From assembly GCA_030849045.1 (NCBI GenBank), contig JASAOL010000608.1, forward strand, positions 434,001-498,000: a stretch of 64,000 nucleotides of DNA. The letters are read 5' to 3'. The position numbers and the translations under genes are program-made. Positions 28,757 through 38,500 of the stretch are shown in pieces. The notes below the pieces were generated by a model that saw only the letters and a list, made by a program, of their open reading frames with translations, did no database searches and was not told the origin of the DNA. This DNA comes from Wallacemonas rigidus (Eukaryota; Euglenozoa; Kinetoplastea; Trypanosomatida; Trypanosomatidae). Each line of letters begins with the position of its first letter. Position 1 is the stretch's first letter.

Positions 28757-30304
28757 TCACAGCGCGTCATCTACCACACTCTCGCACCAGCCATCGAGCC
28801 GCTGGACGCTCTTCCGCACCAGTGCAAGCACTTCTTCGGCCCTGTCACGATCCACGGCGTCACCTCTCAGCACGCCTGGACAGCTTTTCGTGCCAATGCA
28901 CAGGTCGAGGAGTTTGCTGAGCTCCTCCGTCGCGCCCTCCACTTGCCCACAGCGGAATTCCATGTGCGTGACGGCGTTGCACTCGCTCGCGCGCTGCTCA
29001 TTGATGAGGTGTAGCTTGCGAATGTATGTGCTGATCTGACTGTTCCAGATCATCGACCGTGCTTTGACCAGGCTGCTGCGTAGGTGCACAAAGAGAGGCG
29101 TGTACACGTCGGTGACGTTGTTGCGTGTTTCTGATAGAAAATCCGTGATCAACTTGGTCTCGAACTCGGCACTGCGCCTGTGTGAGGAGATGCTCTCAAA
29201 GTAGGAGCGCAGCAAGGCGTCCTTCGCACGCTGTGTCGAGTGATCGTCCACAACAACGACGGGACGGCTGCATGTGTACGCACTACCACTCGCGTGGGCT
29301 TTCCAATCTCCCATGCAGATCCAGCAAAACTCGTATCCACAGGGTTGCCTGCAGGTCATATGATTACAGCCGGTGTTCTTTTCGATGTGGCGATGGCACC
29401 TCGGACACAGCTTCGTGATCTGCGCGATAAAAGCGAGGGACGCGCCGTCCGCGACGTTGCTGCTGTTCCATTCCTCGATGCAGGCGCAGCGAGCAGGTGC
29501 GTGCGGCAAACCTCTACAGTGGCGACACCACTCCGCGCCGCACAAGTCGCAATGCAGAACAGCCATCTGCGGCAACGGTTGTAGTACGCGCACCACGCCA
29601 GTACACGTTGCGGACGTACACACGGAGAGACGAGGATTGAGATTGATGTAGTTGGATAGATAAGCCCGCTTGATCGCAGTGACGCACGTCTCCTCCGCGC
29701 CGTCACAAATAGCAGACATGTTGTCGAAGCCAATCAAGTCGCGGCAAAGGATGCACCGGGTGGAAACGATCATACCTTGTTCGCCACGGCTCCGCAAGTG
29801 AGACTGCCAGCATCCACGATGGGCGAAGTGGCGACAGGCAGAGAGGGCGAGCCCGTCATGCGGTGCAATCGCATCGAAGCAAACAGGACACTCCGCGATT
29901 GTCGTCTCATTCTCGACGATCGTGTGTGGAGAGGCCACTAGGTCTGCCTCTTTCAAGGCCGCCTTCTTCAGCGTGTCCTCGCGATGCGCGAGGAAAATCT
30001 CCGCGGGTTCGAGTGGCCAGTTGAGCTCATTCAATATGATAGCCGCGGCAGGTTCCGAGAGTGCGAAGAGCTCGGCAAATGTGTGGACTGTGTCTTGGAG
30101 AGCCTGTAAGATCACCCCTCTGTTGACCGTCTCCATCGTCGGCGACGTGTGCACGACAGCGGAGATCTCCCCTTGTGTATTTGTGTGCGGCCGCGACGAG
30201 CCACCCACGTCTTCGCCGTCACCGTTCTCGTAGGGGTAACTATCGTAGTACTCGTAGTAGTCGCCGTCGCAGGCCTCGGTGTACTCGCCGGCTTCTTCGC
30301 TCAT
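28757..30304 (-). CDS. Ariadne-type RBR E3 ubiquitin ligase
   Basis: The first ATG is at 30304 (MSEEAGEYTEAC); the frame continues to a GTG at 30331 that I discard. The product is 515 residues. Order: acidic Tyr-rich N-terminus; UBA-like helices (~55-115, ending LNWPLEPAEIFL); RING1 (139-190, CPVCFDAI ... CILC); IBR (~229-275, with CDLCGAEWCRHC); RING2 (300-331, CPRCHRHIEKNTGCNHM) with the catalytic cysteine predicted at Cys313 by alignment to HHARI Cys357; then a helical Ariadne domain (~370-515) that normally restrains RING2. All zinc ligands appear present. The enzyme would accept ubiquitin from an E2 onto Cys313 and pass it to substrate; Ariadne proteins are activated by neddylated cullins. 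It is probably cytosolic or nuclear. Confidence 0.92.
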   Translation of the reverse strand: MSEEAGEYTEACDGDYYEYYDSYPYENGDGEDVGGSSRPHTNTQGEISAVVHTSPTMETVNRGVILQALQDTVHTFAELFALSEPAAAIILNELNWPLEPAEIFLAHREDTLKKAALKEADLVASPHTIVENETTIAECPVCFDAIAPHDGLALSACRHFAHRGCWQSHLRSRGEQGMIVSTRCILCRDLIGFDNMSAICDGAEETCVTAIKRAYLSNYINLNPRLSVCTSATCTGVVRVLQPLPQMAVLHCDLCGAEWCRHCRGLPHAPARCACIEEWNSSNVADGASLAFIAQITKLCPRCHRHIEKNTGCNHMTCRQPCGYEFCWICMGDWKAHASGSAYTCSRPVVVVDDHSTQRAKDALLRSYFESISSHRRSAEFETKLITDFLSETRNNVTDVYTPLFVHLRSSLVKARSMIWNSQISTYIRKLHLINEQRASECNAVTHMEFRCGQVEGATEELSKLLDLCIGTKSCPGVLRGDAVDRDRAEEVLALVRKSVQRLDGWCESVVDDAL

Positions 30305-31067
30305 GGCCACTGTACGGTTAACGGTACTCACACACTTTTATTCGCCCCGATGAACGTCCCTTGACGTGGTGTTGAAGGTTGCTGTTGCTTGTGCGCGAGC
30401 GTAGTCAGTGCCGCTGCTGCGGAGAAGAGAAAATGCCACACGACAGTCGAGCGCGGCGTGGGATGGGTATAACGTGGAGAGACGGAGGAGAGAGAGAAAA
30501 AACAAACAAATCAAGTGTGTTGGTGCGTGCGGAGAGGCGCAACAAAAAGACGCGTGTTTGCTGTTCGACACCCGTCTGGGGAGGGAGCCGGGAGAGAGAA
30601 CGCTCGCTTGCTGGTGTTGACACAGGTGTGTTGAGGTGAAGGAAGAGAGAAGGCTTAAAAAAAAAAAAAAAGAAGAAGAGAAAGGTCGGTGATGGTGTCG
30701 CTGACAGGAGAATGGAAGGTGTCAAGGAGTACAGAGGAGAGGGGCTCGGCGGTATGAGAGGGTGAGAGGAACAGAGAGAAGGCGCGTTCGCCACACAGGC
30801 GCAGGTGTAAACACAAACAAACAAAAAAAGCAAAGAGACAGCGGACCGCTGCGGCGTGTTGGCGTCGCGTTCCACGATGTGCGCTCACCTTTGGCATACG
30901 CGCGCGCTCGCGTCACGGTAAAACTGAACTTTCTGTGTGGACTTGTACTTTTCCAGAGATGGAAGTGCACACCCAAGCACAGGGGGAGAGAGAGAAGCAG
31001 TGTGTGCGTCCGTGTGTGCGTGTCGTGCGAGCAAAAAAAAAAAGAAAAAAAAGCGTGAAGGGGGAGT
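30305..31067. other. Intergenic spacer, no gene seen
   Basis: Purine-rich on the + strand, so strongly pyrimidine-rich on the coding strand (30480-30700, including A14 at 30658-30671, and 31030-31052). The pyrimidine runs around 30470-30700 are candidate splice signals for the Ariadne gene. Frames through them encode only Ser/Leu/Phe/Pro. Confidence 0.65.
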
Positions 31068-32852
31068 TTACGCGGGACGCAGCATTTCGACTTGGTCATG
31101 CAGTGTGCGGACGCGAAACGCCGCGAGCTGCCCATTCGCCTCGACGAGGCCTTTCGCGGCCGCCACCAAGGTCCGGAGACCGATGAGAGTCGGCGCGAGT
31201 AGCCACAACAGTGATGTCATGCCTGAGCTGGCGCCAACGGCGCTCCGCACGGCGTGCCACGGGGAGATCCATGACAGCGCCGGCGTCAAGAGAGACTTGG
31301 TGCTCGAACCTGTGCGATGCGTGGGTGGGCTTGTCGTTGCAGACGGCTGTACCCACGAGGTGCACTGCTCAACAAAGCTAACCATAAGAAGAGCGAATTG
31401 GCAGAGCAGACTCACACACAGTGCTCGACGAAATTTCACCAAGATAAGCGGAACGTGTTGGGCCAAGTGTAGATCCACGAGGGAGTAGTAGCGGGTCAGC
31501 TCCTCCAGAGCCTGCTCAGGAACACCATCGATTGTCGTCGCGATGATGGGAATGGAGCCCGAACTCGCGGCGCTCCGCGTCGTAGGCATACTCGTTAGCG
31601 CGCTCGCCGTGGGCAGCGCCGTTTGCGGCGTCGGCGCCTCCTGCTCAGACGATGGTGATGGTGCTCGCGGTGGTGGGACGCGTATAGGTAGTGGGAGCTC
31701 CAGGATGTCCTTCACCACCGCGTCGTTTAGCGGGGCTCCCGTGAGGGCGTCCACAAGGCACCATAGCTGCAGTAGGAGCACAAGTTTTCTGACCCACCAC
31801 AGCCACGTCCAACGCGGCCAGAGCAGACCGGCAGACCACACAAGACACCCACGCGCAGCTCTGGCCAGCGCAAACGAGACGCGCGTCAGGTGGTGGACTG
31901 CGGGCGCGCTCTCACCCGCGTTGTCGTTCATGTTGTCGTCATCTGCGTAGTCCGTGACGTGCCACTGCTGCCACGTCCACACAGCTGACTGTGCGATGCG
32001 AGAGGGGACGGTGTAGCGGGCCCAGCACCGCCACGACCGCTTTCCTGCAAATATGGAAGACGTGGGCATCGGTGAAGGCGATGGTAGGGCATCCAGGTGC
32101 TCGCGCGCAGAGCGGAGTGTTTGTTGCCACAGACGAACGCGGGTTGGTGTGAGCGTGTCGAGAGACTCCGTCGCCGCAGCCGATGATCCTTGGATTTTTC
32201 GCAACCTCCGCTGCAGGACGATCACGTGAGCGTACAAGTTCGTCAAGTGTGCCCAATCGACGTACGACTGGGAGGCGTTGAAGGTGAAGGGAATGGGCAG
32301 CGCATCAGACGGTGGCGTCAACATCTCAATTGTGTCGGTCGCGGCTGACGGCGACGCAGTGGGCGTGTGAGGGCCATGCGCCGTGTCGTCGGTGGTGCGC
32401 GTCGACTCGGTGTCCTCCGCACGCGCCATCACCTCCCGCTGCGACGTTGTTAGGTGCGATTCCAGAAATGTGACGTACTCGGCGGGGCAGACGCGGCCAA
32501 ACTTGTGACAGGATGTGTGCACGCCGAGGGATCGGGGTGGTGTCGGAAGTCCTGTTGCCATCGCCGTGGTGACCGCGTCGGAAGAGAGAAACGCTGCGCG
32601 CAGCACAGCCACACGACGATCTAGACACCGCTGATAAGCATGGCTGTCTTCAGATGCCTGGTGTGCGAAACACGCCTTGAGAGCCTCGGAGAGCGGCAAA
32701 CGATCAGAGGACTCACTGCCAGCACGGCTAGGTGCCGTGCTGTCGACGGTCTTGGACGGCGAGGCAGGGGTAGCCGGCAGCAGGCAGATGAGAGCCAGCG
32801 CAATGAAAGCAGCCGCGACAGCTCTGCTGAGGATGTGCCGACGGCGCGACAT
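31068..32852 (-). CDS. Hypothetical membrane protein with signal peptide (594 aa)
   Basis: The frame extends upstream through a CA repeat (Thr-His run), which looks like leader. The ATG at 32852 begins a convincing signal sequence, MSRRRHILSRAVAAAFIALALI, with a cleavage-like TPA at ~26. A soluble region (~30-285) with Cys pairs (ACFAHQ..RCLDRR, SCHKFGRVC) follows, then hydrophobic segments around LLWPRWTWLWWVRKLVLLLQL, LCVSLLCQFALLMVSFV and SLLWLLAPTLIGLRTLV. The protein has several potential glycosylation sites. It is probably a multi-pass protein of the secretory pathway. The two clusters of paired amphipathic and hydrophobic helices in the C-terminal half vaguely recall Pex11-like or ER-shaping proteins, but this is weak and no family is assigned. 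Confidence 0.75.
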   Translation of the reverse strand: MSRRRHILSRAVAAAFIALALICLLPATPASPSKTVDSTAPSRAGSESSDRLPLSEALKACFAHQASEDSHAYQRCLDRRVAVLRAAFLSSDAVTTAMATGLPTPPRSLGVHTSCHKFGRVCPAEYVTFLESHLTTSQREVMARAEDTESTRTTDDTAHGPHTPTASPSAATDTIEMLTPPSDALPIPFTFNASQSYVDWAHLTNLYAHVIVLQRRLRKIQGSSAAATESLDTLTPTRVRLWQQTLRSAREHLDALPSPSPMPTSSIFAGKRSWRCWARYTVPSRIAQSAVWTWQQWHVTDYADDDNMNDNAGESAPAVHHLTRVSFALARAARGCLVWSAGLLWPRWTWLWWVRKLVLLLQLWCLVDALTGAPLNDAVVKDILELPLPIRVPPPRAPSPSSEQEAPTPQTALPTASALTSMPTTRSAASSGSIPIIATTIDGVPEQALEELTRYYSLVDLHLAQHVPLILVKFRRALCVSLLCQFALLMVSFVEQCTSWVQPSATTSPPTHRTGSSTKSLLTPALSWISPWHAVRSAVGASSGMTSLLWLLAPTLIGLRTLVAAAKGLVEANGQLAAFRVRTLHDQVEMLRPA

Positions 32853-33521
32853 GAGTTTGTTCCGCACGACGATTACGTTCCTTTCCCGGTACGGCGTGCT
32901 CTTATATGTATGTGTGTGTGTGTGTGTTGTTGTCGTTGTTGTCGCGAGCACAGGGAGTCAAAGAACGCCAGGTGGCTGTGAGCGGAGGTCAGCGGAGAGA
33001 GAAAAGAGACAGTACATACCCTCTGGTGCGTGCGTCTCGATGGATGATGCACCGCGGCACCAAGAGAGACAGTGACAATAGCAACACAAATGGAAAACGA
33101 TCAAAGTCACAGTCGCGCTGCGACGGTGTCGTTTGCTGTTGTTATTTTTTGGGGGGGGGATGAGGAGGAAGGGAAGTGACGTGAGAGCGGCATTTTTTTT
33201 TTTTTCGTTCTGTTTGCTGTGCGCCTCATCGCTACAGTCCAACACACGTAAGCACGCCTCTATTCCGCGTCTCCCACTCACTCGTTATTATTATTATTTT
33301 CTGTTTTCGCTCTTCGATCTTCGCGGGTCACGTCCGAATGACCGCTGAAGCAAAAGCCGCGGAGTCATTTAGATTCACATGAGCTCTGCCAGAAAAACAA
33401 AAACGAAAATACAAAAAAACGAGAGCAGGACGAGAGAGAAGTCCTTGAGCGCACGCCCGAGAGTGTCTCCTTCTCGTTCGTTCGATACACGCTCCGCGCC
33501 GATATTGGCACGGCAGATGCG
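32853..33521. other. Intergenic spacer with CA/GT microsatellite, no gene seen
   Basis: A GT run lies at 32908-32926 (CA on the coding strand), just upstream of the 32852 start, with GTT repeats after it. A G9 run occurs near 33150-33160, a T13 run near 33192 and ATT triplets at 33285-33298. No coding frame was accepted. Confidence 0.65.
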
Positions 33522-34856
33522 TTAGTGCAGTGCGACGATCATCGTCGTGAAGACGAAAATGAGCACGCACCGCCAGACAAGCCCTCCATGATCAATGAGA
33601 CTGCGCACGAGTGTAAACCACCACGTCAGCACGGGCAGGCCGCGTGTCGCTTCAGGCATCGGCATCGGCGCATTGTCTGACGCGCAGGCATCGCCGCCTG
33701 TAGAACGTGACAGTGGCTCGCTGTTGTCGCTCATATCGGCGGAAAGGAATGAAAAAGGCGCTGCGCAGGCGGTGGCCGCGACGCTGGTCGTGCCGTGTGG
33801 TTCGGCGCGCGCAGAACGACGGTGCACGTAGTCTGAAAAGGCCACATGCCAGCCGTAGAGGCCGAAGTTGAGGCTCGACCCGATCATCGCATTCCCTGTC
33901 AGCCACGACACACCGTAGAGGCACAGCACAGACAGCGTGCCGTAACCGCAGTAGTACGCGGTGTGAGCGTCGAAGTCAGCGACCTGCTGCGATACGGTCG
34001 CCCCATCCTGCACGTAGCGATAATCAAAAACATAAAAAGCGTAGAGAAGCGCGTTCATGAACATGCCGCAACCTCGGGCAAGCACACGAACAGGTACAAC
34101 GGCTTCCACGAGCATAATAAACAAGGAGAAGAGAAGCAGCGCTGCGTTCTTATCTGTTTGTTGGTAGCTTGTTTGAACACTGCGAGACGTCCCGGTGTGG
34201 ACCTCAAGGGGTGCGGCAGAGCGCGCCGCAGACGACTGCCCTATCGGCCGAGCGTGACAAAAAGGCAGCGAGACATCACCCCGCACCCAGCTGGATCTGT
34301 CAGACGGTGGAAGTTCATTCGTGAGCAGATGCCAAAAGAGTCCCGGTAGCTGCCACACGTTTTGGACTGGCTCCGTGCACGGCGTCACACCGCCGGAGTG
34401 GACGTCGGAAGTTGATCGACGGTTGACGTGATACTGCCCGCGGCGCAGACAACGGCCCTCGGTGAACACCTTCGGGTACCAAACGAGTCCAAGTAAAGGA
34501 AGGACGACGTAGAGAGGGATGGCACCGATGACGGTAGCGAGAAGACGGAGGGGAAGAAGACGCGACATGAGAAGAAGAAGTCCACTCAGCCCGAGGCTGA
34601 ACGCGGTGAGCTTGTGTAGACGCTCCCACAGAACGGGGTCGCGAGGAATGTACGCCCAGAGTGGCGCCAGGTGCACAGTACGTGCGTGCGCTGGACTGTG
34701 GGAGGGCTCGGGTGATGACAGCGGAGACAGCGATGCGTGCCCATCTTGTCGCGAGGAGAGAGAAGGCGACGTACTGTAGATCATTCCGCCGCTTTCGACT
34801 AAGCCGGCGAAATAATCCGTCAGAGTCACTTCGCAACGGTGCGAGAGCGATCGCAT
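33522..34856 (-). CDS. EI24: EI24-family ER membrane protein
   Basis: The long frame runs upstream to a TTG, but a pyrimidine tract plus AG lies 10 nt before the ATG at 34856 (MRSLSHRCEVTLTDYFAGLV), which fixes the start and gives 444 residues. About six hydrophobic helices are visible: LGLSGLLLLMSRLLPL, VIGAIPLYVVLPLLGLVWY, LLFSLFIMLVEAVVPVRV, MNALLYAFYVFDYRYV, GTLSVLCLYGVSWLTGNA and CVLIFVFTTMIVAL. The segment FDYRYVQDGATVSQQVADFD followed by YYCGYG matches the family signature of EI24 (FEYRWFNKG, then YYFGFGLP). EI24 proteins sit in the ER, and in animals act in autophagy and apoptosis; fungal and plant relatives are poorly defined. A Ser-rich loop of ~90 residues interrupts helices 2 and 3. 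Confidence 0.75.
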   Translation of the reverse strand: MRSLSHRCEVTLTDYFAGLVESGGMIYSTSPSLSSRQDGHASLSPLSSPEPSHSPAHARTVHLAPLWAYIPRDPVLWERLHKLTAFSLGLSGLLLLMSRLLPLRLLATVIGAIPLYVVLPLLGLVWYPKVFTEGRCLRRGQYHVNRRSTSDVHSGGVTPCTEPVQNVWQLPGLFWHLLTNELPPSDRSSWVRGDVSLPFCHARPIGQSSAARSAAPLEVHTGTSRSVQTSYQQTDKNAALLLFSLFIMLVEAVVPVRVLARGCGMFMNALLYAFYVFDYRYVQDGATVSQQVADFDAHTAYYCGYGTLSVLCLYGVSWLTGNAMIGSSLNFGLYGWHVAFSDYVHRRSARAEPHGTTSVAATACAAPFSFLSADMSDNSEPLSRSTGGDACASDNAPMPMPEATRGLPVLTWWFTLVRSLIDHGGLVWRCVLIFVFTTMIVALH

Positions 34857-35500
34857 GTTGGTAGCCTGTGTAGAGAAAAAGAGAGAGAGGAAGTAGAGGT
34901 GTTGTGGAGTGAACATGTGTGGGTGTGGGTGTGGGTGTGTCGGCGTGCCTCTATTCGCGTAATACGAAAAAAAAATTGAGCGCGAGACAGGGAAAATAAG
35001 AAAGTCTGAGGTAAACCCGAGAGTGATCGCCGCACAATGTCTTCTTGTCAGCGTGTGTTCTCGCATTTCGGACTTCCTCAAGCACCATCACTCTGCCACC
35101 GCACTACGACAACAACACTGGTACATATAACTAACGTCAGAAAGCCGCGTGACTGACAGAGAATAGATCTCATCAGATCGCTGCTTTTCCTTCTGCTGTT
35201 CATTTATAGATTTGTTTTTTTTTTTCCCGACGTATTTGGCTTTTACTACAATGGGTACCCATGTGAGTGGTACATTCGCACCGCGACTCTGCCGTCCACA
35301 ATTCGTTGTCTTCACTATGCTCACACTTCTCTCTACTCTTTTTTTTTTTTTCTTCCCTCTCTGTCGTCGCTGTTCATGTCACGTGCTAATCCGCCATGCG
35401 ACGCTGGCAGCTCGCGGCTTTTTGCAGTTCTCTCTCCGTCTGCTGCTTCTTGATCACGCCGTTCACGCAACGCATTGCCATGATCGAGGGCGGGGGGGTC
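34857..35500. other. Intergenic spacer, no gene seen
   Basis: The spacer contains the acceptor above, a GTGGGT repeat at 34919-34941 (the source of a spurious Pro-His run), and T runs at 35214-35226 and 35339-35352. The remainder is the presumed 3' UTR of the 35501-42307 gene. Confidence 0.65.
34866..34900 (-). promoter_or_regulatory. Trans-splicing acceptor for the EI24-like gene
   Basis: The coding strand reads CTTCCTCTCTCTCTTTTTC followed by TACAC and AG at 34867-34866, then a 9-nt leader to the ATG at 34856. It is one of the clearest spliced-leader sites in the window and rules out the 75-residue upstream extension. Confidence 0.7.
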
Positions 35501-38500
35501 TTACGACTCTTGGAGGCCTTGCACAATGTGGTCATAGAGAAACTGCTTGATCATCGCGGCCGATGCGACCGGGTGCACATCCGGATCGGGTAAAAGCGCC
35601 TGCCTGAGTGCGGCGGCGAGCGACGGGGAGCCGGAGTGCGCACCATCGACGCCCATCTCTGTCCCTTCCAGCGACAAGGAGGGTCGACGTGCACTGGCCC
35701 CAGAGGCGGTCGACGCCGATACGGCCGCGTTACTCCGGCTAGTGCCACGGGTCGCGCTCGCCGAAGCTGACGCAGATGCGGTAGCGACGGATGGCGGTCT
35801 TGGGGCTACCTCCGTCACAGGGGCGGGGACATTCAATGGAGGCGCGCCAGTGGCTGCGGCGGCCGTCGCCGTCGACGAGGCGGAGGGCTGGGGCGACGGC
35901 AGCGGCACCGTTGGGGCGATGTGAAGCGCCGGCGACACAGATGGCGCGGCGGTCGCCACCGTGGCGGGGCTTTCGGATGGCAGACGACGACGGAGAACCG
36001 CCGTGAACTTCTGTGGGAGTCGCACGCACGCCAGAAAGATTTCGCCCTCCCGCGGAGGCAACTGCGACTCGTCCTGCTCAAGGATGTTAGCGATGATGTG
36101 CTCTTGCAGCACAGCAAGGTCCGCCGCATGTGCTTCGCGTGCGGCGCGGGTGTGATCGTGATGCACCTCCGGCGTTTGGTTGCGACCAGCAGCAGGAAAG
36201 AGGGAGGTATCGGTGACGCCGCCTGCTCTGCCGCCAGTACGTGCCACCGCCGCCGCTGACGCATGAAGTCGCGGATCAGGGTACACAGCATCGTAGAAGT
36301 ATACGAGCGGCAGAGTCGTCCCACTGGATGCCACGCCGCGCTCGCCATCGTATTCGGCCGGTGCCTGCTGGTGTAGCACGCGTTGCACGTCGTTCAGGAC
36401 GTAGGTGCTGTTCAGTGACCGCTCCGACGTGACCGAGACGAACGGCGGCGGAGAGGCACTCATGCGGAGGTTGTTGTCGTCGCTGTTCACGAAAGATGCG
36501 AGAGGGGGCAGCACAGTCGCCACACGCGTGGATGATGTGGTGCCTACTGCGGGCATCCACGACACACCCGCCGAGCCGCGTGGTGAGACCTGTGTGTCGG
36601 TATCCGCGCTTGTAAGTGCCTGGCCAGGTTGCATTGGTATTGTGAGCATGAGCACATCACGCCAACGCTGAGCGGCCTCCCACGTTTTCCGCTTCCGCTC
36701 ACTCAGGACGTCTGCGAGCCAGGACCGAGCCTCACCCAACGCCGTTAGGCAGTCGTGATGTAAACTCACCTCCACCGGCCCGAACGCGCACAGCACGAGG
36801 AAGAAGCCACCGCGGCGAAGGCGCAGGGGGAGTTCGGTAGGCACCTGCACTGTGTCGACCTCGGCCCCCTCCTCCGCAGGTGTTCGTGAGATGCGGTGCG
36901 TGATGGCGGAGGCCAACACCGGCGCCGTGGAGGGCTCGGTGGGGTACATGTCTTCCGACTGCGCATCCGCCCCCAGTGCTTCCTCCTCGCCGCCATCCTT
37001 CGCGGTGCCGTCGCGTCGACGGTCCTGCGTGTTCGTCTGTTCGGCGTCTGGCTTGGCTGGAGGAACGGTCTCGGTGACCTCGAGGGTGAAGGGTGCGATG
37101 GGTGGGACAACAAAACGGGCCCAGTCTGAGAGGCACAGCTGATCGTTGTCGTCCGCGCACTGGGCCTCGTCACCCGCTACCCCAGCCGTCGTGGCGCCTG
37201 CCAACACACCCACCACACCACCACCACTGGTGCCACTGTCAGTCGCTTCGCCGTGTGGTCCGACGGAGGGCGTGCCAGTGCATCCGCGCTGGCGTCGGCC
37301 ACGTGACGTGCTCAAGAGCGGAGGACGACGATCACCGGCCTCCTCGCCCTCTTCGCCGACGCGGTCGATGCCTACGCTGCCGCCACCGCCACCCCTGCTG
37401 TGCGTCGCCGCCAGAGGTGCACCGCTGTACCATGCCATGAGCCCGCTCACACTGCGTTCATGCAAGTTCTTGTAGGATGAGCCCAGGGACCCGAAAGGAC
37501 AGGCTGGGGAGCGCGGACTGACCCAACTGTGACGCCCTAGACTACTATAGAACGTGTCCTCGCAGGGCTCATCCTCATCGCCGTCGCTGTGGCTGCTCTC
37601 TTCGTCCAAAGTCTTGTGCGCGTTCAGCTCACACCCGTCGTCTCCTTCCGTCGAGAGGAGATTGGGATCACGCCAGGGGAACGCCGCGCCCGTGGGGTCC
37701 TGAAAAAGGTGTGCGGACTCTGCGTAAAGTTGCACAGGCTTCCAGGTCACGTGAGGCGGGGGGTCACCTGCCGACGCCATTGTGAGGCCAGTGTGAGGGT
37801 GTGGGCACCGCTCCAGCACCACCACGCGCGGTAGTGCGGTCACGTTGAAGCAGCCCATCAGCCACGCCGTCACATCCGTTGCGGACATGGCGGACCAGTG
37901 CGTGTGGGTGCGACAAGTACAGTCACCGTAGCGGGCGTTGCAACCTGATGTCAGCGACGACGGCGAGAACCGCGTCACACGCGAGGGCGTCTCCGCGAAG
38001 AGTGGACTCTGACTCGTCGAGCCTGCGCCCTCACTGTTTGGTGTCGCAGCCGCTGCGATGTGGAGACCGCTCTCGTCTCCGCTGCCGCGTCGCTGCTCCG
38101 CTGATGTGAACAGTGCCGGGCTCAGACAACGCCAATCGTGGGGGACGTCACGCACGCTTGTCTGCAGCGCCTCCACCGAGTCGTCTGTGCACACGTAGAG
38201 CACTCGTGTGCGCGGCGCTGCCTGAACATCGACATACGCCTCCACCGCGTCATCACACGAACGCGCGTCCTCGCCCTCACGGTCGCGCGGGGCCCGTGGG
38301 TCGGCTTCTGTCGAATTCAAAGTCCCGTCAGCGCCCGTGAGCGGGCCCGTCAAGCCGCCTTCCAGCTCCTCCAGGCTGTCCGTGAAGCCGCCGTTGAGCA
38401 TACCGCCGTCCCCCTCGCTGAAGGTACCACCACCACCCATGAAAAAACCACGTCCGCCGGCAAAGCCACGCAATGCGGTGGAAAAAGGTCCAACGTCATC

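Noticed and set aside
32853-32951. 33-residue Thr-His-rich extension of the signal-peptide membrane protein
   Set aside because: It comes from the CA microsatellite; the ATG at 32852 starts an obvious signal peptide.
34857-35081. 75-residue N-terminal extension of the EI24-like gene
   Set aside because: It begins at TTG and crosses a clear pyrimidine tract and AG; the splice signal places the start at 34856.
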